From the NCBI RefSeq assembly GCF_018131105.1, contig NZ_JAFCJI010000001.1, positions 1,054,001-1,118,000 on the forward strand: a stretch of 64,000 bases of DNA, given 5' to 3'. Below are positions 7,734 through 17,377 of the stretch, in pieces. Source of the stretch: Bradyrhizobium manausense (GTDB lineage Bacteria; Pseudomonadota; Alphaproteobacteria; Rhizobiales; Xanthobacteraceae). Below the pieces are notes generated by a model. The model saw only the letters and a program-made list of their open reading frames with translations, searched no databases and was not told where the DNA came from. The translations under genes and the position numbers were made by a program. Numbering within the stretch: the stretch's first letter is position 1; each line of letters starts with the position of its first letter.

Positions 7734-9154
7734 CGGAGACAGCAGTGACGCAGCTCGATCTCGCCATCCGCGGCGGCACCATCGTGACCGCCAGCGACGA
7801 GTTTCGCGCCGACATCGGCATACGCGACGGTCGCATCGTCAGCATTGCGGATAGCATCGAAGGTGCTGCGCGCGAGGTCGACGCGACGGGGCTGCTGGCG
7901 CTGCCCGGCGGCATCGACAGCCACGTCCACATCTCGCAAGCCTCCGGCCCCGATGTCGTCATGGCCGATGATTTCGCCTCGGCGACGCGCGCGGCGGCTG
8001 CCGGCGGCAACACCATGGTGCTGCCCTTTGCGCTTCAGGAGAAGGGGACGTCGCTGCGCACCTGCGTCGAGAACTACCGCAAGCTCGCCGAAGGTGAGTG
8101 CTACATTGACGTGGCGTTCCACCTCATCATCTCCGATCCCACGGCGGTGGTGCTTGGACAGGAGCTGCCGGCGCTGGTGAAGGACGGCTACACCTCGTTC
8201 AAGGTGTTCATGACCTATGACGACCTCGTGCTCAGCGACAACCAGCTGCTGGAGGTGTTCGAGGTGGCGCGCCGGGAGGAGGCGCTCGTCATGGTTCATT
8301 GCGAGGGCTACGACGCCATTCGCTTCCTCACCAGCAAGCTGGAGCGCGAAGGCCACATCGCGCCCTACTATCATGGCGCCTCGCGGCCCCAGGCCGTCGA
8401 GCGCGAGGCGACGCATCGCGCCATCAGCCATGCCGAGGTGATCGGCGTTCCCATCATGATCGTCCATGTCTCGGGGCGCGAGGCGATGGAGCAGGTCCGT
8501 TGGGCCCAGCAGCGCGGCCTGCCTGTTCACGCCGAGACCTGCCCGCAATACATCACGCTGACGGCCGACGACATGAAGGGCCTCAACATGGACATCACGG
8601 GCGCGAAATATGTCTGCTCGCCGCCGCCGCGCGATGTCGAGAGCCAGCAGGCGATCTGGGAAGGCCTCACGTCAGGCGTGTTCCAGACCTTCTCCTCCGA
8701 CCATTGTCCGTTCCGCTATGACGACCCCAGGGGCAAGCTGACGCCGAATGCCCGCACGTCGTTCCGCTGGGTGCCGAACGGCATCCCCGGCATCGAGACC
8801 CGGCTGCCGATCCTTTTCTCCGAGGGCGTCTCGAAGGGCCGCATCACGCGCCAGAAGTTCGTCGAACTGACCGCGACCAACCACGCGCGCATCTACGGCC
8901 TCTATCCCCGCAAGGGCTCGATCGGTGTCGGCTTCGATGCCGATATCGCGCTGTGGGACCCGAAGCTGAAGAAGGCCATTCGGCAGTCCGATCTGCACCA
9001 CGGATCCGACTACACGCCATGGGAGGGCTTTGACGTCACCGGCTGGCCGGTCACGACGATCGCGCGGGGGCAGGTCGTGTACGAGCATGGCAAGATCGTC
9101 GGCGACAAGGGCGCAGGCGAACTGCTGGGCCGCGGCAAGTCCAGCCTGGTGTGA
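7730..9154 (+). CDS. Dihydropyrimidinase / D-hydantoinase family cyclic amidohydrolase
   Basis: 474 residues from the ATG at 7730, which overlaps the previous stop. A GTG at 7745 has a better-spaced GGAG (7735-7738) and may be the true start. Metal ligands of the family are visible: HVH at H65/H67, the lysine expected to be carbamylated in TSFKVF (K158), then HCEG, HVSG and SSDHCPF further on. These enzymes open cyclic ureides such as dihydropyrimidines and hydantoins. With an AMDase-like decarboxylase before it and an aldehyde dehydrogenase after it, a ring-opening step in a catabolic route is likely; the substrate is not evident. Confidence 0.85.
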   Translation: MTETAVTQLDLAIRGGTIVTASDEFRADIGIRDGRIVSIADSIEGAAREVDATGLLALPGGIDSHVHISQASGPDVVMADDFASATRAAAAGGNTMVLPFALQEKGTSLRTCVENYRKLAEGECYIDVAFHLIISDPTAVVLGQELPALVKDGYTSFKVFMTYDDLVLSDNQLLEVFEVARREEALVMVHCEGYDAIRFLTSKLEREGHIAPYYHGASRPQAVEREATHRAISHAEVIGVPIMIVHVSGREAMEQVRWAQQRGLPVHAETCPQYITLTADDMKGLNMDITGAKYVCSPPPRDVESQQAIWEGLTSGVFQTFSSDHCPFRYDDPRGKLTPNARTSFRWVPNGIPGIETRLPILFSEGVSKGRITRQKFVELTATNHARIYGLYPRKGSIGVGFDADIALWDPKLKKAIRQSDLHHGSDYTPWEGFDVTGWPVTTIARGQVVYEHGKIVGDKGAGELLGRGKSSLV

Positions 9155-9322
9155 CAGGCCTTGATGCGCCGCGGCGAGGCGGTGTCGCCCCTTGCGCATA
9201 CCTTCCGCGCGTGGCTGCGGCATCTTTGATCCCTTTCCGCCGGCCGCCTTTCGGTGTAGCTCTGCGCCCACCTAAGCGGCGGCCGTCGATCGGGCCGCCG
9301 AAATCATGCAGGAGAGCCAAGG

Positions 9323-10756
9323 ATGTACCCGAAAGTTCAGATGTTCATTGCCGGCGAGTGGACCGACGGCACCTCCGGCAAGTCCGAGGACATCCTCAAT
9401 CCCGCCACCGGCCAGGCGATCGGCAAGACGCCGCATGCCTCGAGGGCGGACCTCGACCGCGCACTGGAAGCTTCGAAGGCCGGCTTCGAGGTCTGGCGCA
9501 AGACCTCGCCGTTCGACCGCTACAAGCTGATGCGCAAGGCCGCCGACATCATCCGCTCGCGCGCCGCCGAGATCGCCCCCATCATGACCATGGAGCAGGG
9601 CAAGCCGGTCGTGGAAGCGCAGGGCGAGACCATGCTGGCCGGCGACCTCATCGACTGGTTTTCGGAGGAAGCCCGCCGCGCCTATGGCCGCATCGTGCCG
9701 CCGCGGATGGGTAACGTCTCCCAACTCGTGACCAAGGAGCCGGTCGGCCCGGTCGCGGCGTTCACGCCCTGGAATTTCCCGATCAACCAGGCGGTGCGCA
9801 AGATCTCGGCCGCGCTCGCGGCCGGCTGCTCGATCATCGTCAAGGGGCCGGAAGAAACCCCGGCAAGCTGCATGGAATTGGTGCGCGCCTATGCCGACGC
9901 GGGCATTCCTGCCGGCGTCGTCCAGCTGGTGTTCGGTGTGCCGTCGGAAGTGTCGGAATATCTGATTCCGCATCCGATCATCCGCAAGATCAGCTTCACC
10001 GGCTCGACCGCGGTCGGCAAGCATCTGGCTGCGCTCGCCGGCCTGCACATGAAGCGCGTCACCATGGAGCTCGGCGGTCACGCACCTGCGATCGTGTTCG
10101 CTGATGCCGACCTCGACAACGCCGCGAAGATCCTCTCGGCCAACAAGTTCCGCAATGCCGGCCAGGTCTGCGTCTCGCCGACGCGCTTCATGGTGCATGA
10201 GAGCGTCTATCAGCCCTTCGTCGACAAGTTCGTCGCGGCCGCCAAGGGCCTCAAGGTTGGCAACGGCCTCGACAAGGACACCCGCATGGGTCCGCTGGCG
10301 AACCCGCGCCGTGTCGACGCCATGGAAGGTCTGGTCTCCGACGCCGTTCAACGCGGTGCCAAGATCCAGGCCGGCGGCAAGCGCATCGGCAACGAGGGCT
10401 TCTTCTTCGAGCCGACCGTCATCACCGACGTGCCGCGCGATGCCCGCATCATGAACGAGGAGCCGTTCGGACCGCTGGCGCCGATCACGTCGTTCCGCAG
10501 CTATGATGAAGTCGTGGCCGAGGCGAACCGTCTGCCTTACGGACTTGCTGCGTATGCCTACACGACCTCGACCAAGACGATGCAGGCGATCGGATCCGAC
10601 ATCGAGAGCGGCATGGTCTCGATCAACCATCACGGCCTGGCGCTGCCCGAAGTGCCGTTCGGCGGCATCAAGGATTCCGGCTATGGTTCCGAAGGCGGCC
10701 TCGAGGCGATCGAGGGCTACCTCAACACCAAGTTCGTGACCCAGGCGAGCGCGTAA
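9323..10756 (+). CDS. NAD(P)-dependent aldehyde dehydrogenase, succinate-semialdehyde type
   Basis: 477 residues. The aldehyde dehydrogenase active site is complete: N151 (PWNFP), E249 in MELGGHAP, and catalytic C283 in [11 protein letters not shown]. The pattern VCVSPTR and the overall length match the GabD / succinate-semialdehyde class. An AGGAG lies just upstream of the ATG. It is separated from the hydantoinase by 168 bp with no obvious terminator, so it may share its transcript or have its own promoter. It should oxidise a semialdehyde to an acid in the same pathway, but the precise aldehyde cannot be read from sequence. Confidence 0.83.
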   Translation: MYPKVQMFIAGEWTDGTSGKSEDILNPATGQAIGKTPHASRADLDRALEASKAGFEVWRKTSPFDRYKLMRKAADIIRSRAAEIAPIMTMEQGKPVVEAQGETMLAGDLIDWFSEEARRAYGRIVPPRMGNVSQLVTKEPVGPVAAFTPWNFPINQAVRKISAALAAGCSIIVKGPEETPASCMELVRAYADAGIPAGVVQLVFGVPSEVSEYLIPHPIIRKISFTGSTAVGKHLAALAGLHMKRVTMELGGHAPAIVFADADLDNAAKILSANKFRNAGQVCVSPTRFMVHESVYQPFVDKFVAAAKGLKVGNGLDKDTRMGPLANPRRVDAMEGLVSDAVQRGAKIQAGGKRIGNEGFFFEPTVITDVPRDARIMNEEPFGPLAPITSFRSYDEVVAEANRLPYGLAAYAYTTSTKTMQAIGSDIESGMVSINHHGLALPEVPFGGIKDSGYGSEGGLEAIEGYLNTKFVTQASA

Positions 10757-10777
10757 GGCACGGGCGACATCCATCGC

Positions 10778-10814
10778 AAGGCGCGTCACGGCACACCGTG
10801 GCGCGCCTTTCTAT
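10778..10814. terminator. Bidirectional intrinsic terminator
   Basis: A 14-bp stem (AAGGCGCGTCACGG at 10778-10791, CCGTGGCGCGCCTT at 10796-10809, one G-T pair) closes a 4-base loop. It is followed by TTCTATTTT rightwards and preceded by GCAAGG leftwards. It lies between the convergent aldehyde dehydrogenase (stop 10756) and MFS gene (stop 10811). It should serve the rightward transcript well and the leftward one less well, because the left side lacks a T-run on that strand. Confidence 0.8.
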
Positions 10815-11947
10815 TTTCTGGTCACGGCGCGCGCAGATAACGTGACGACGCACATCAGCGCGGCGAGCATCCAGAACGCCGTCGGCAGGCCGACGGCGTG
10901 GGCGACAAAACCGATGCCGGCGGGACCGACGAGAACGCCGGCATAGCCGGCCGTGGTGATCGACGCCACCGCGAGACCCCTGGGCATTGCAGTCTGCATG
11001 GCGGCGCCGCGGAACAGCACCGGCACGAGGTTGGAGGCGCCGAGGCCGATGAGCAGGAAGCCAGCAATGGCGACGGTCGCGCTGGGCGCAAGCAGCAGCA
11101 CCGCAAGGCCCGCGACCGCGAGCAGACTTCCCCCGACCAGCGTGGCGCGATCACCGACACGGGCCACGACCGCGTCGCCGCCAAGCCGGCCTACGGTCAT
11201 CGCGATCGAGAACACGATATAGCCGATCCCTCCCTGCGCCTCGCTGACCAGGCCGCTGCCGATGACGAGCAGCGCGCCCCAGTCGAGCATCGCGCCTTCG
11301 ATCAGGAAGGTGATGGCCGCCAGCAGCGCCAGCAGCAGCACGATGCCATGCGGCAGTACGAACAGCGGTCCCTCCTGCGCCTGCGCCGAGCGCAGCAGCA
11401 GGCGCGGCCAGGCGAGCGCCATCGCGATCAGCATCAGCACGGAGCAGATCAATGCGCATGCGAGCGGTCCAAGGTGAAACGACAATAGCGCCGTCATCAC
11501 CGCCGATCCGGCGAACCCGCCGATGCTGAAGAGCGCATGGAAGCCCGACATCAGCGGCTGTCCGGCCGCGCGTTCGACCTCGACCGCGTGGATATTCATG
11601 GCGACGTCGATCGAGCCGAGCGCAGCGCCGAATGCGAGCAGCGTCAGCGCCAATGTTACGGGCGTGCCGGCGACGACCAGCAGGGGCAGAATCAATGCGA
11701 GACCGATCCCGCCCGCGATAATGATCGGCTTGGTGCCGTGGCGTGCGCTCAACATGCCGGTGGCGATCATCGCGAGGACCGAGCCGATGCCCAGGCTAAG
11801 CAGCAGCAGGCCAAGCACCGCGTCGTCGACCGCGAGGCGCTGCTTCGCGAAGGGCACCAACGGTGCCCAGCACGCGATGCCAAAGCCGGCGACCAGGAAC
11901 GAAAGGCGCGTGGCGAGACGCGTCGCCGGCCGGTCGGCTGATGTCAT
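10811..11947 (-). CDS. MFS transporter
   Basis: 378 residues from the ATG at 11947, chosen because GGAG lies 8 bases upstream and the sequence beyond it lacks membrane character. About twelve hydrophobic segments alternate with short polar loops, including a GxLSARHGTK-type loop between helices 2 and 3. It resembles the small MFS exporters often annotated as YbjJ-like or sugar/drug permeases. The AraC-family gene next to it points the same way and may control it, but 306 bp separates them. Direction of transport and substrate are unknown. Confidence 0.8.
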   Translation of the reverse strand: MTSADRPATRLATRLSFLVAGFGIACWAPLVPFAKQRLAVDDAVLGLLLLSLGIGSVLAMIATGMLSARHGTKPIIIAGGIGLALILPLLVVAGTPVTLALTLLAFGAALGSIDVAMNIHAVEVERAAGQPLMSGFHALFSIGGFAGSAVMTALLSFHLGPLACALICSVLMLIAMALAWPRLLLRSAQAQEGPLFVLPHGIVLLLALLAAITFLIEGAMLDWGALLVIGSGLVSEAQGGIGYIVFSIAMTVGRLGGDAVVARVGDRATLVGGSLLAVAGLAVLLLAPSATVAIAGFLLIGLGASNLVPVLFRGAAMQTAMPRGLAVASITTAGYAGVLVGPAGIGFVAHAVGLPTAFWMLAALMCVVTLSARAVTRK

Positions 11948-12253
11948 GAGTGAAGCTCCGGGAGGGAAACCAAGCGCGTGATCGCGGGAGAGGCGTGTGC
12001 TTAGATCACCAACCAGGAGCGAAGACCAGAGTTCCGCCGGCATCGCGCGTTGACGAATTGTATCATTGTGATGTCAGCCACAATCCCTTGCGTTGCCTGA
12101 TGGGCAACACATGCAAGGGTCGGGTCAATGGCGCGAGGCGACGGAGACACGAGAGAGCTCGTCGCCGGGGAGCGCGCACGAGCGTCAAACCACCGCCCGT
12201 GTCCGCCGCGCAATGGACGTCATGATCTACAATTGCTGCGGTTTTTGAGCGTC
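11948..12253. other. Intergenic region between AraC gene and MFS gene
   Basis: 306 bp without a convincing gene. It contains an imperfect inverted repeat at 12085-12119: CCCTTGC / GCAAGGG outside and GTTGCC / GGCAAC inside, around a TGATG loop. That could end the AraC transcript, but it has no T-run. On the minus strand GATACAAT (complement of about 12058-12065) is a possible -10 for the MFS gene. Both readings are tentative. Confidence 0.4.
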
Positions 12254-13258
12254 TCACCGCGCGTCAGCGTAACGCATATTGATCGCCCAGTCCGTATCTG
12301 GCGGAAGCCGGCGCCGCGCAGGAGTTTCGAGGCCAGGCCGTTCGTTCCTGGCGGCCGCGCGCCATCGCGCCGGTGTCTGGCCGCTGATGCGCTTGAACAC
12401 GGTCGAGAAATGCGCCTGGGTGCTGAAGCCGACTGCAAGTGCGATCTCGGCCAGAGGCCGCTGCGTCGTCGTCAGCAGCGACTTGGCATGCTCGATCCGA
12501 TGATTGAGCAGATATTCACGAGGACGATATCCGGTCGCTGCGCGGAACTGCGCGGCAAAATGCATTCTCGACAGCCCCGCGACATTGGCGAGCTCGGACA
12601 GGCTGATGCTGCGCTCGAAATGCGCGGCGATATGCTGTTCGACGCGGCGCAAGCGCCATTTCGGCAGGGCGTTGACCTTGGCGCGCGGCAATTCGGTGCG
12701 GGTGAGATGCATCGCAAGGATCTCGCCGATGCAACGGGCAAACTGGCGGCCTGCGGCGTCGCCTTGCTCGGCGAGCGCCTTGGTCAGCCCGGCGGCGAGC
12801 GGATCGCGCAGCAGGACGAGATCGTCCAGTCCTTCGACGCCGCCTCGCGACCAATGCGTAGAAAAATGATCGGCAGAGATATGGAGGTGCAGGAAGGCGC
12901 AGGGTGCCTGGAATTGCACGTTGAGCTGTCGCGATGGTCCGCTGACATACAGCGTGCCTGACGGCATGATGCCGTCGAAAATGACCTGGCGGTCTCTGGT
13001 CAGGATCGCGCGCGTGGTCTTCAACGCGATGCCGACGAAATATCGATCGGGCGGTGTCGTCGCTGTGTGCCGCGAGACCTCCCGCGAATCCTCCCATCGG
13101 GAGATCGCGATGTCATCCAGTGCGGCCTGCGAGCTGCAAGCCGTCTGACGCCACTGGCTTTCCCGGGCGATGGCCTGGGCGGTGTAGGGAGTTTCGTGAT
13201 CCCTCGGGTCAGTCGGAAGATCGATCCGGGCGTGGGTCCTCTGCAATTCGATCAGCAT
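12254..13258 (-). CDS. AraC-family transcriptional regulator
   Basis: 334 residues. The C-terminal hundred residues form the double helix-turn-helix of AraC/XylS: SISLSELANVAGLSRMHFAA followed by PLAEIALAVGFSTQAHFSTVFK. The N-terminal half is a sensing domain without close resemblance to sugar-binding cupins. The protein continues about 35 residues past the helix-turn-helix with a basic, proline-containing tail. Upstream, at 13356-13380, two GTTAG elements lie 20 bp apart, similar to those found near the stress cluster. Target genes are unknown; the leftward MFS gene is the nearest candidate. Confidence 0.85.
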   Translation of the reverse strand: MLIELQRTHARIDLPTDPRDHETPYTAQAIARESQWRQTACSSQAALDDIAISRWEDSREVSRHTATTPPDRYFVGIALKTTRAILTRDRQVIFDGIMPSGTLYVSGPSRQLNVQFQAPCAFLHLHISADHFSTHWSRGGVEGLDDLVLLRDPLAAGLTKALAEQGDAAGRQFARCIGEILAMHLTRTELPRAKVNALPKWRLRRVEQHIAAHFERSISLSELANVAGLSRMHFAAQFRAATGYRPREYLLNHRIEHAKSLLTTTQRPLAEIALAVGFSTQAHFSTVFKRISGQTPARWRAAARNERPGLETPARRRLPPDTDWAINMRYADAR

Positions 13259-13355
13259 CGTCTATTCCTTCCGCGCTTCACCGTCGTTCACTGCGACCGG
13301 TGGGCTCGCACCCTCGGTATGCTGACAGGATAGGCGTGAGCAGGTCTGGAAGCCC

Positions 13356-13385
13356 GTTAGGGGTGATGAGGAACTGTTAGATTAT
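13356..13385 (-). promoter_or_regulatory. Possible decamer-repeat site D, upstream of the AraC gene
   Basis: Read on the minus strand (the sense of the AraC gene), CTAAC occurs twice exactly 20 bp apart (complements of GTTAG at 13376-13380 and 13356-13360). The middle decamer is degenerate. It lies about 98-127 bp upstream of the AraC start. This is the weakest of the four similar sites in this part of the window. Confidence 0.4.
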
Positions 13386-13456
13386 GTGGGAGCCGGCCGG
13401 CTGCGGCGGCTGGTCGCGGGAGCCTGTACTTGGGCCGATAATTCAGGGGCTTGCCG

Positions 13457-14164
13457 TTACTCGAAGACGGCGTCGAAGATCTCGACGTCGATCAGCACCG
13501 GCTTGGCAATCGCGGTGCCATCGGGCTGTCGCGTCAACGTGCGCCGGAGGGTTGGAACCACGATGCCGCCAAAGCTGTCGTGGGCCCACGAATAGTGCGC
13601 GACATTTGCGCCCAGGAGATCGTGATCGGTCCGCCGCTGCAAGGCATTGCCGTCGAAGTAGAACACTTGCTCCGACGCAAGGTTGATCAGGTTCGGCGGG
13701 AACTGTGTGCGAAGGCGCCGCCAGGTCTCGTTGTTCTCCTGCCACGGCGGCAGCTCCTCGACCACGACGTCTGGGCGGGCCAGGAGGAACGGTGTCGTGA
13801 GATAGTTCCAGATCTGGACGCCGCAGAAGAACACCAGATGCAGTTCGTCCGCGAGCGCATGCGTGCCGTTGGTCGGGAAGGCGAGGCTCGGGTTGCGCCA
13901 GGTTCGCAGCACCTGTCCGTCAAGGCTTTCGATCGTGATTGCGTCGGGTGCGAATGCGCCGGACTGTTCGCCGCCGGTGATCCCGGTGAAGCGGACCGAT
14001 TGCGTCCGCGTTGATCCCTCCGCCGTGACGTCCTTGAATTCCCGGGCGTGGCCGGCATCGGAGAACAGGGCACCACCAACGGAAAGATGCAGCGTGAACC
14101 GGCTCAGGCTATTCCAGCGGGCCAGGCCCCCGCAGGCGTCGATCGCATCGTCAAGAAGTGCCAT
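13457..14164 (-). CDS. Conserved-looking protein of unknown function
   Basis: 235 residues; I do not recognise the family. It is soluble-looking, with no signal peptide or membrane segment, and is rich in beta-strand-like alternation. Patterns such as TLHLSVGGALF and ITIESLDGQVLRTW suggest repeated antiparallel strands as in lipid- or ligand-binding barrels, but this is only an impression. The codon use fits its neighbours and the frame is clean, so it is a real gene. A decamer-repeat site lies 60-84 bp upstream of its start, matching sites ahead of the stress genes further right, which suggests shared control. Confidence 0.7.
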   Translation of the reverse strand: MALLDDAIDACGGLARWNSLSRFTLHLSVGGALFSDAGHAREFKDVTAEGSTRTQSVRFTGITGGEQSGAFAPDAITIESLDGQVLRTWRNPSLAFPTNGTHALADELHLVFFCGVQIWNYLTTPFLLARPDVVVEELPPWQENNETWRRLRTQFPPNLINLASEQVFYFDGNALQRRTDHDLLGANVAHYSWAHDSFGGIVVPTLRRTLTRQPDGTAIAKPVLIDVEIFDAVFE

Positions 14165-14223
14165 GTCTCACTGCATCCACCATGAATTGGAATCACCATG
14201 GCGGGACCAATGCGGCTTGGCAT

Positions 14224-14248
14224 GTTAGAAGTTGTTAGGAGTTGCAAG
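14224..14248 (-). promoter_or_regulatory. Decamer-repeat operator candidate, site A
   Basis: On the plus strand it reads GTTAGAAGTT (14224-14233), GTTAGGAGTT (14234-14243), then GCAAG (14244-14248). That is two near-identical decamers in direct repeat followed by a short extension. Read in the sense of the leftward unknown gene it is CTTGC-AACTCCTAAC-AACTTCTAAC, 60-84 bp upstream of that gene's start. It matches sites B and C in sequence and orientation relative to the downstream gene. Confidence 0.55.
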
Positions 14249-14282
14249 CGCCAGATCTGGCGGTATCCCGTTGAAGATGCTG

Positions 14283-17120
14283 TTAATTCAGCGCGCTCAG
14301 AAGCCCCTTCGCGGCGACCAGGTCGCGGCTCGACAGGCCTTCCTGATATTGTCCGACGAGGGGCGCGAGCAGAGCCTGCGCGTCGCGCTGTCGCCCGGCC
14401 CTCTGCCAGATGCGGGCGAGGCTCATCGCCCCCCGCAGCTCCCAGCCACGCGCGCATTGCCGGCGCGACAAGGTCAGCGATTGCTGGAGCCAGGCTTCGG
14501 CTTCCGTCATTCTGGCGGATTGAACCAGAATGTCCGCCTTGACCCGGAGCATTTCCGGCATATCGAAGGATTCGCCGTGGTCGCCGATCTGGGCGATGGC
14601 TTCTTCGATCGTGCGCAAGGCCTCATCGGCCTCGTTCTGGGCCGCCAGTCCCTCCGCGAGCGCCGTTGCAAACACCGTCGTCATGATCCGGTGGCGGGTG
14701 GCGTACAGGGTCGCCTGGCTGCGGCGAAGGTGCTCGATGCCGCCGGCGATGTCCCCGCGGCGGAGCAGGAGCTCGCCCTTCTGACCGATGCCGACCGCGT
14801 GATAGGGGCCGAGGAAGTGCCGAGCGGCGTGGTCGATCAGCCGCTCGATCAGGCTTTCGGCGCTGGCCCAATCGCCGATCCATAGAAATACGTAGATCGT
14901 CCAGATCAGGGAAATGCCGAGCGTCAGCGGTTGCTCAAGCTGCTCGGCCTCTCTCACGGTGTATCTCGCCGCCTCGATGGCGCGATCGGGCCGTCCGCTG
15001 AGCCAGAGCCCGCGTGCCAGGGCGACCAGCGCAACAATCCGGTCGTCATAGCCGAGATGGCCGATATTGAGCCGCTGCGAGCCTGGATTGTGCACCATCG
15101 CGCTCTCGCAGAACTGGACGGCCTTGTCCTGGTTGCCGATCAGATGGTGCGCGACGCCCAGCATCCACTCGACGTTCAGCGTGCTGGTCGGGTCGTTCAG
15201 CTTTCTCGCGACGCTTTCGCCCCGTACGCCGGTGCCGAGCGCGCCGTGAAAGTCTCCGACCCGGGTGAGATAGATGTGCAGTCCGCGCAACAGCCAGAGC
15301 TGCCAGTGCAGATCGTCGAGGCCTTCGGCCAGTTGCAGGCTTCGCGTGAACGCCGACCGGACCCCTTCCGTATTGCCTTGCGTGAACATCACGGAGACGC
15401 CGAGGGCCGCCTGCAATGTCATCTCCTTGCGGCTATCGACCATATCGGCGGACGCGAGCGCCTGCTGGGTCCAGCTATGGCATTCCGTCAGCAATGTGAG
15501 CTCGAGGAAGAACTGGGCGGCCGCTGCCGCCAGGTCCACGGCGATCGCGCGGTCGCCGGTCTCGGAAAAGCTCCAGGTCAGCGCGGCCCGCACATTCGAC
15601 AGATGGTCGGCATAGGGCAGGAAGCCGCCCGCGCTCTGCATGCCCGTCGATTTCACGGAGATGTCGTGAAGGAAGTCGCGGAAATATTCGGCATGGGCGC
15701 GTGCGACGCGGGCCGATTCTCCGCTTTCGACGAGCTTGTCGCCGACAAAGGCGCGGGTCGTATCGAGCAGGCGGTATCTCAGCCGCCGTTCCGCGGGCGA
15801 CGTCGCGATCAGGGATTTCGACAGCAGGTTCGAGATCGCTTCGACCGCTTCCGCTTCGTCGATGCCTTGGCTTGCGGCGACGGCGAGCGCCGCTTCCAGC
15901 GTGAATGGCCCGACGAAGACCGACAGGCCGCGCAAGGTCGCGCTCTCGGCTTCGGGCAGGAGATCGTAGCTCCAGCTCAGGGCCGCGCTCAGGGTCTGGT
16001 GCCGCGGAATCGCGGTGCGGCGGCCTCGCCACAGCAGCGAGAAACGGCTGTCGAGCAGCGAGGCCGTGCCGGCGATCCCGTAGGCGTTGACCCGTCCTGC
16101 GGCAAGTTCGATCGCGAGCGCAATGCCGTCCAGGCGCCGGCAGATATCGGCGACCAGAGGCGCATCCTCCTCACTGAGTTCGAACTCGTTCAGGCTCTCG
16201 GCAATCCGCTCGACGAAAAGCTGGCTCGCCGGATAGGCAAGGACGTCGGCCATGCTCAGCCCGTCGCCCTGCGGCGGGCAATCCAGTGGAAACAGCCGGT
16301 AAACCCGCTCGCCCTCGGTGCGGAAGGATTCGCGGCTGGTGGCGAGAACATGCAGCCCCGTGGCTTCCCGCACCATGCGCTCCGCCAGAGGAGCGAGCTC
16401 GTCGATGATATGCTCGCAGCTGTCGAACACCAGCAGCATCCGGCGACTGCGCAGCGACTGCAGCAGTCCCGGTATCGGGTCGCCAGAATTGACGGTCAGG
16501 CCGAGGGCTGCCGCGATCGTGGCGGGAACGAGCCGCGGGTCTGTCAGCGCGCCAAAATCGACGAAGCAGACCTGGCCCTCGAAGCCCGCATGCTGACCAT
16601 GCGCCACGGCGAGTGCGACCGAGGTTTTGCCGATGCCACCGGGGCCGACGATGGTGACGAATCGATGCAGGGAAAGCTCGGCCGTGATCTTCTCGACGGC
16701 GTCGTCTCGGCCGATCATCTTGGCAAGCTGGGCGGGCAGCGACCGAAGCGAGGAAACAGCCGCGCCCGTCCGCGTCTCCGCAGGCGCGGCGCGGAGCAAT
16801 GGCGCCGTGAAGCAATAGCCGCGGCCGGGCACGTTGACGACATAACGGGCGCCTTCACCGGCATCGCCCAGCGCCTTGCGCAGCGACGTGATGTGAAAGC
16901 GCAGGCTGCCCTCGTCGACGTTCACGTCGGCCCAGACCCGCTTGACCAATTCCCGCTTGTCGACGACCTCGCCGGCACGCTCCGCGAGAAAAACCAGGAT
17001 ATCGAGCGCGCGTCCGCCGAGATGAAGCGGAACGCCATCCTTCTCGAGCCGTCGCGACCGGGGAAACAGCCGAAAGGCCCCGAAGGAGATAGCTGAGTCC
17101 TGATCGTTATTGTCCGGCAC
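14283..17120 (-). CDS. Winged-helix transcriptional regulator with NTPase and helical-repeat domains (paralogue 1)
   Basis: 945 residues from the GTG at 17120. That start is chosen because similarity to the paralogue at 22554 begins exactly there (VPDNN.QDSAISFG) and the upstream codons are unrelated. An OmpR/PhoB-type winged helix covers about residues 10-105, ending VVNVPGRGYCF. An NTPase domain of the AfsR/NB-ARC type follows, with Walker A GPGGIGKTS and a LLVFDSCEH Walker B. The C-terminal half is helical and probably TPR-like. Such proteins act as signal-driven activators. It lies divergent from the stress cluster beginning at 17459. Confidence 0.82.
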   Translation of the reverse strand: MPDNNDQDSAISFGAFRLFPRSRRLEKDGVPLHLGGRALDILVFLAERAGEVVDKRELVKRVWADVNVDEGSLRFHITSLRKALGDAGEGARYVVNVPGRGYCFTAPLLRAAPAETRTGAAVSSLRSLPAQLAKMIGRDDAVEKITAELSLHRFVTIVGPGGIGKTSVALAVAHGQHAGFEGQVCFVDFGALTDPRLVPATIAAALGLTVNSGDPIPGLLQSLRSRRMLLVFDSCEHIIDELAPLAERMVREATGLHVLATSRESFRTEGERVYRLFPLDCPPQGDGLSMADVLAYPASQLFVERIAESLNEFELSEEDAPLVADICRRLDGIALAIELAAGRVNAYGIAGTASLLDSRFSLLWRGRRTAIPRHQTLSAALSWSYDLLPEAESATLRGLSVFVGPFTLEAALAVAASQGIDEAEAVEAISNLLSKSLIATSPAERRLRYRLLDTTRAFVGDKLVESGESARVARAHAEYFRDFLHDISVKSTGMQSAGGFLPYADHLSNVRAALTWSFSETGDRAIAVDLAAAAAQFFLELTLLTECHSWTQQALASADMVDSRKEMTLQAALGVSVMFTQGNTEGVRSAFTRSLQLAEGLDDLHWQLWLLRGLHIYLTRVGDFHGALGTGVRGESVARKLNDPTSTLNVEWMLGVAHHLIGNQDKAVQFCESAMVHNPGSQRLNIGHLGYDDRIVALVALARGLWLSGRPDRAIEAARYTVREAEQLEQPLTLGISLIWTIYVFLWIGDWASAESLIERLIDHAARHFLGPYHAVGIGQKGELLLRRGDIAGGIEHLRRSQATLYATRHRIMTTVFATALAEGLAAQNEADEALRTIEEAIAQIGDHGESFDMPEMLRVKADILVQSARMTEAEAWLQQSLTLSRRQCARGWELRGAMSLARIWQRAGRQRDAQALLAPLVGQYQEGLSSRDLVAAKGLLSALN

Positions 17121-17161
17121 GCGCCATGATTCCAGCGAAAGGAAAGTGCTGCTGTCCGTTT

Positions 17162-17201
17162 GATCTACCAGAACGAGACCGCGAGTAAACCGGCCGAAAG
17201 C
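17162..17201 (-). promoter_or_regulatory. Promoter-like block shared with paralogue 2
   Basis: The plus strand holds TCTACCAGAACGA (17164-17176), AGTAAAC (17184-17190) and CGAAAGC (17195-17201). The same three blocks with the same 7- and 4-base spacings occur upstream of the second regulator (25443-25480). On the minus strand this gives TTTACT and TAGATC separated by 16 bp, a plausible -35/-10 pair, ending about 42 bp before the GTG start. Conservation between paralogues supports function. Confidence 0.55.
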
Positions 17202-17377
17202 GGCGAAATCGCGCAACGGGCATGCGATCGGGCCGAAAGAGCAGAGCCGAAACGCAACGAATTTTGTTTAAACGCGAACGGCTTGTGCGGAAAGCATGAA
17301 AGTTCGGCAGTGCGCATCAGAACCAGCGCATCGGTCGCGGCCTGCGAATATCGCGCGCCATCCGATCATAACAGAAT

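Noticed and set aside
14931..17096. A 721-residue open frame on the plus strand opposite regulator paralogue 1
   Set aside because: It is an antisense shadow: no family resemblance, arginine/glutamine/alanine-rich composition typical of the reverse frame of GC-rich genes, and the minus strand encodes clear domains.
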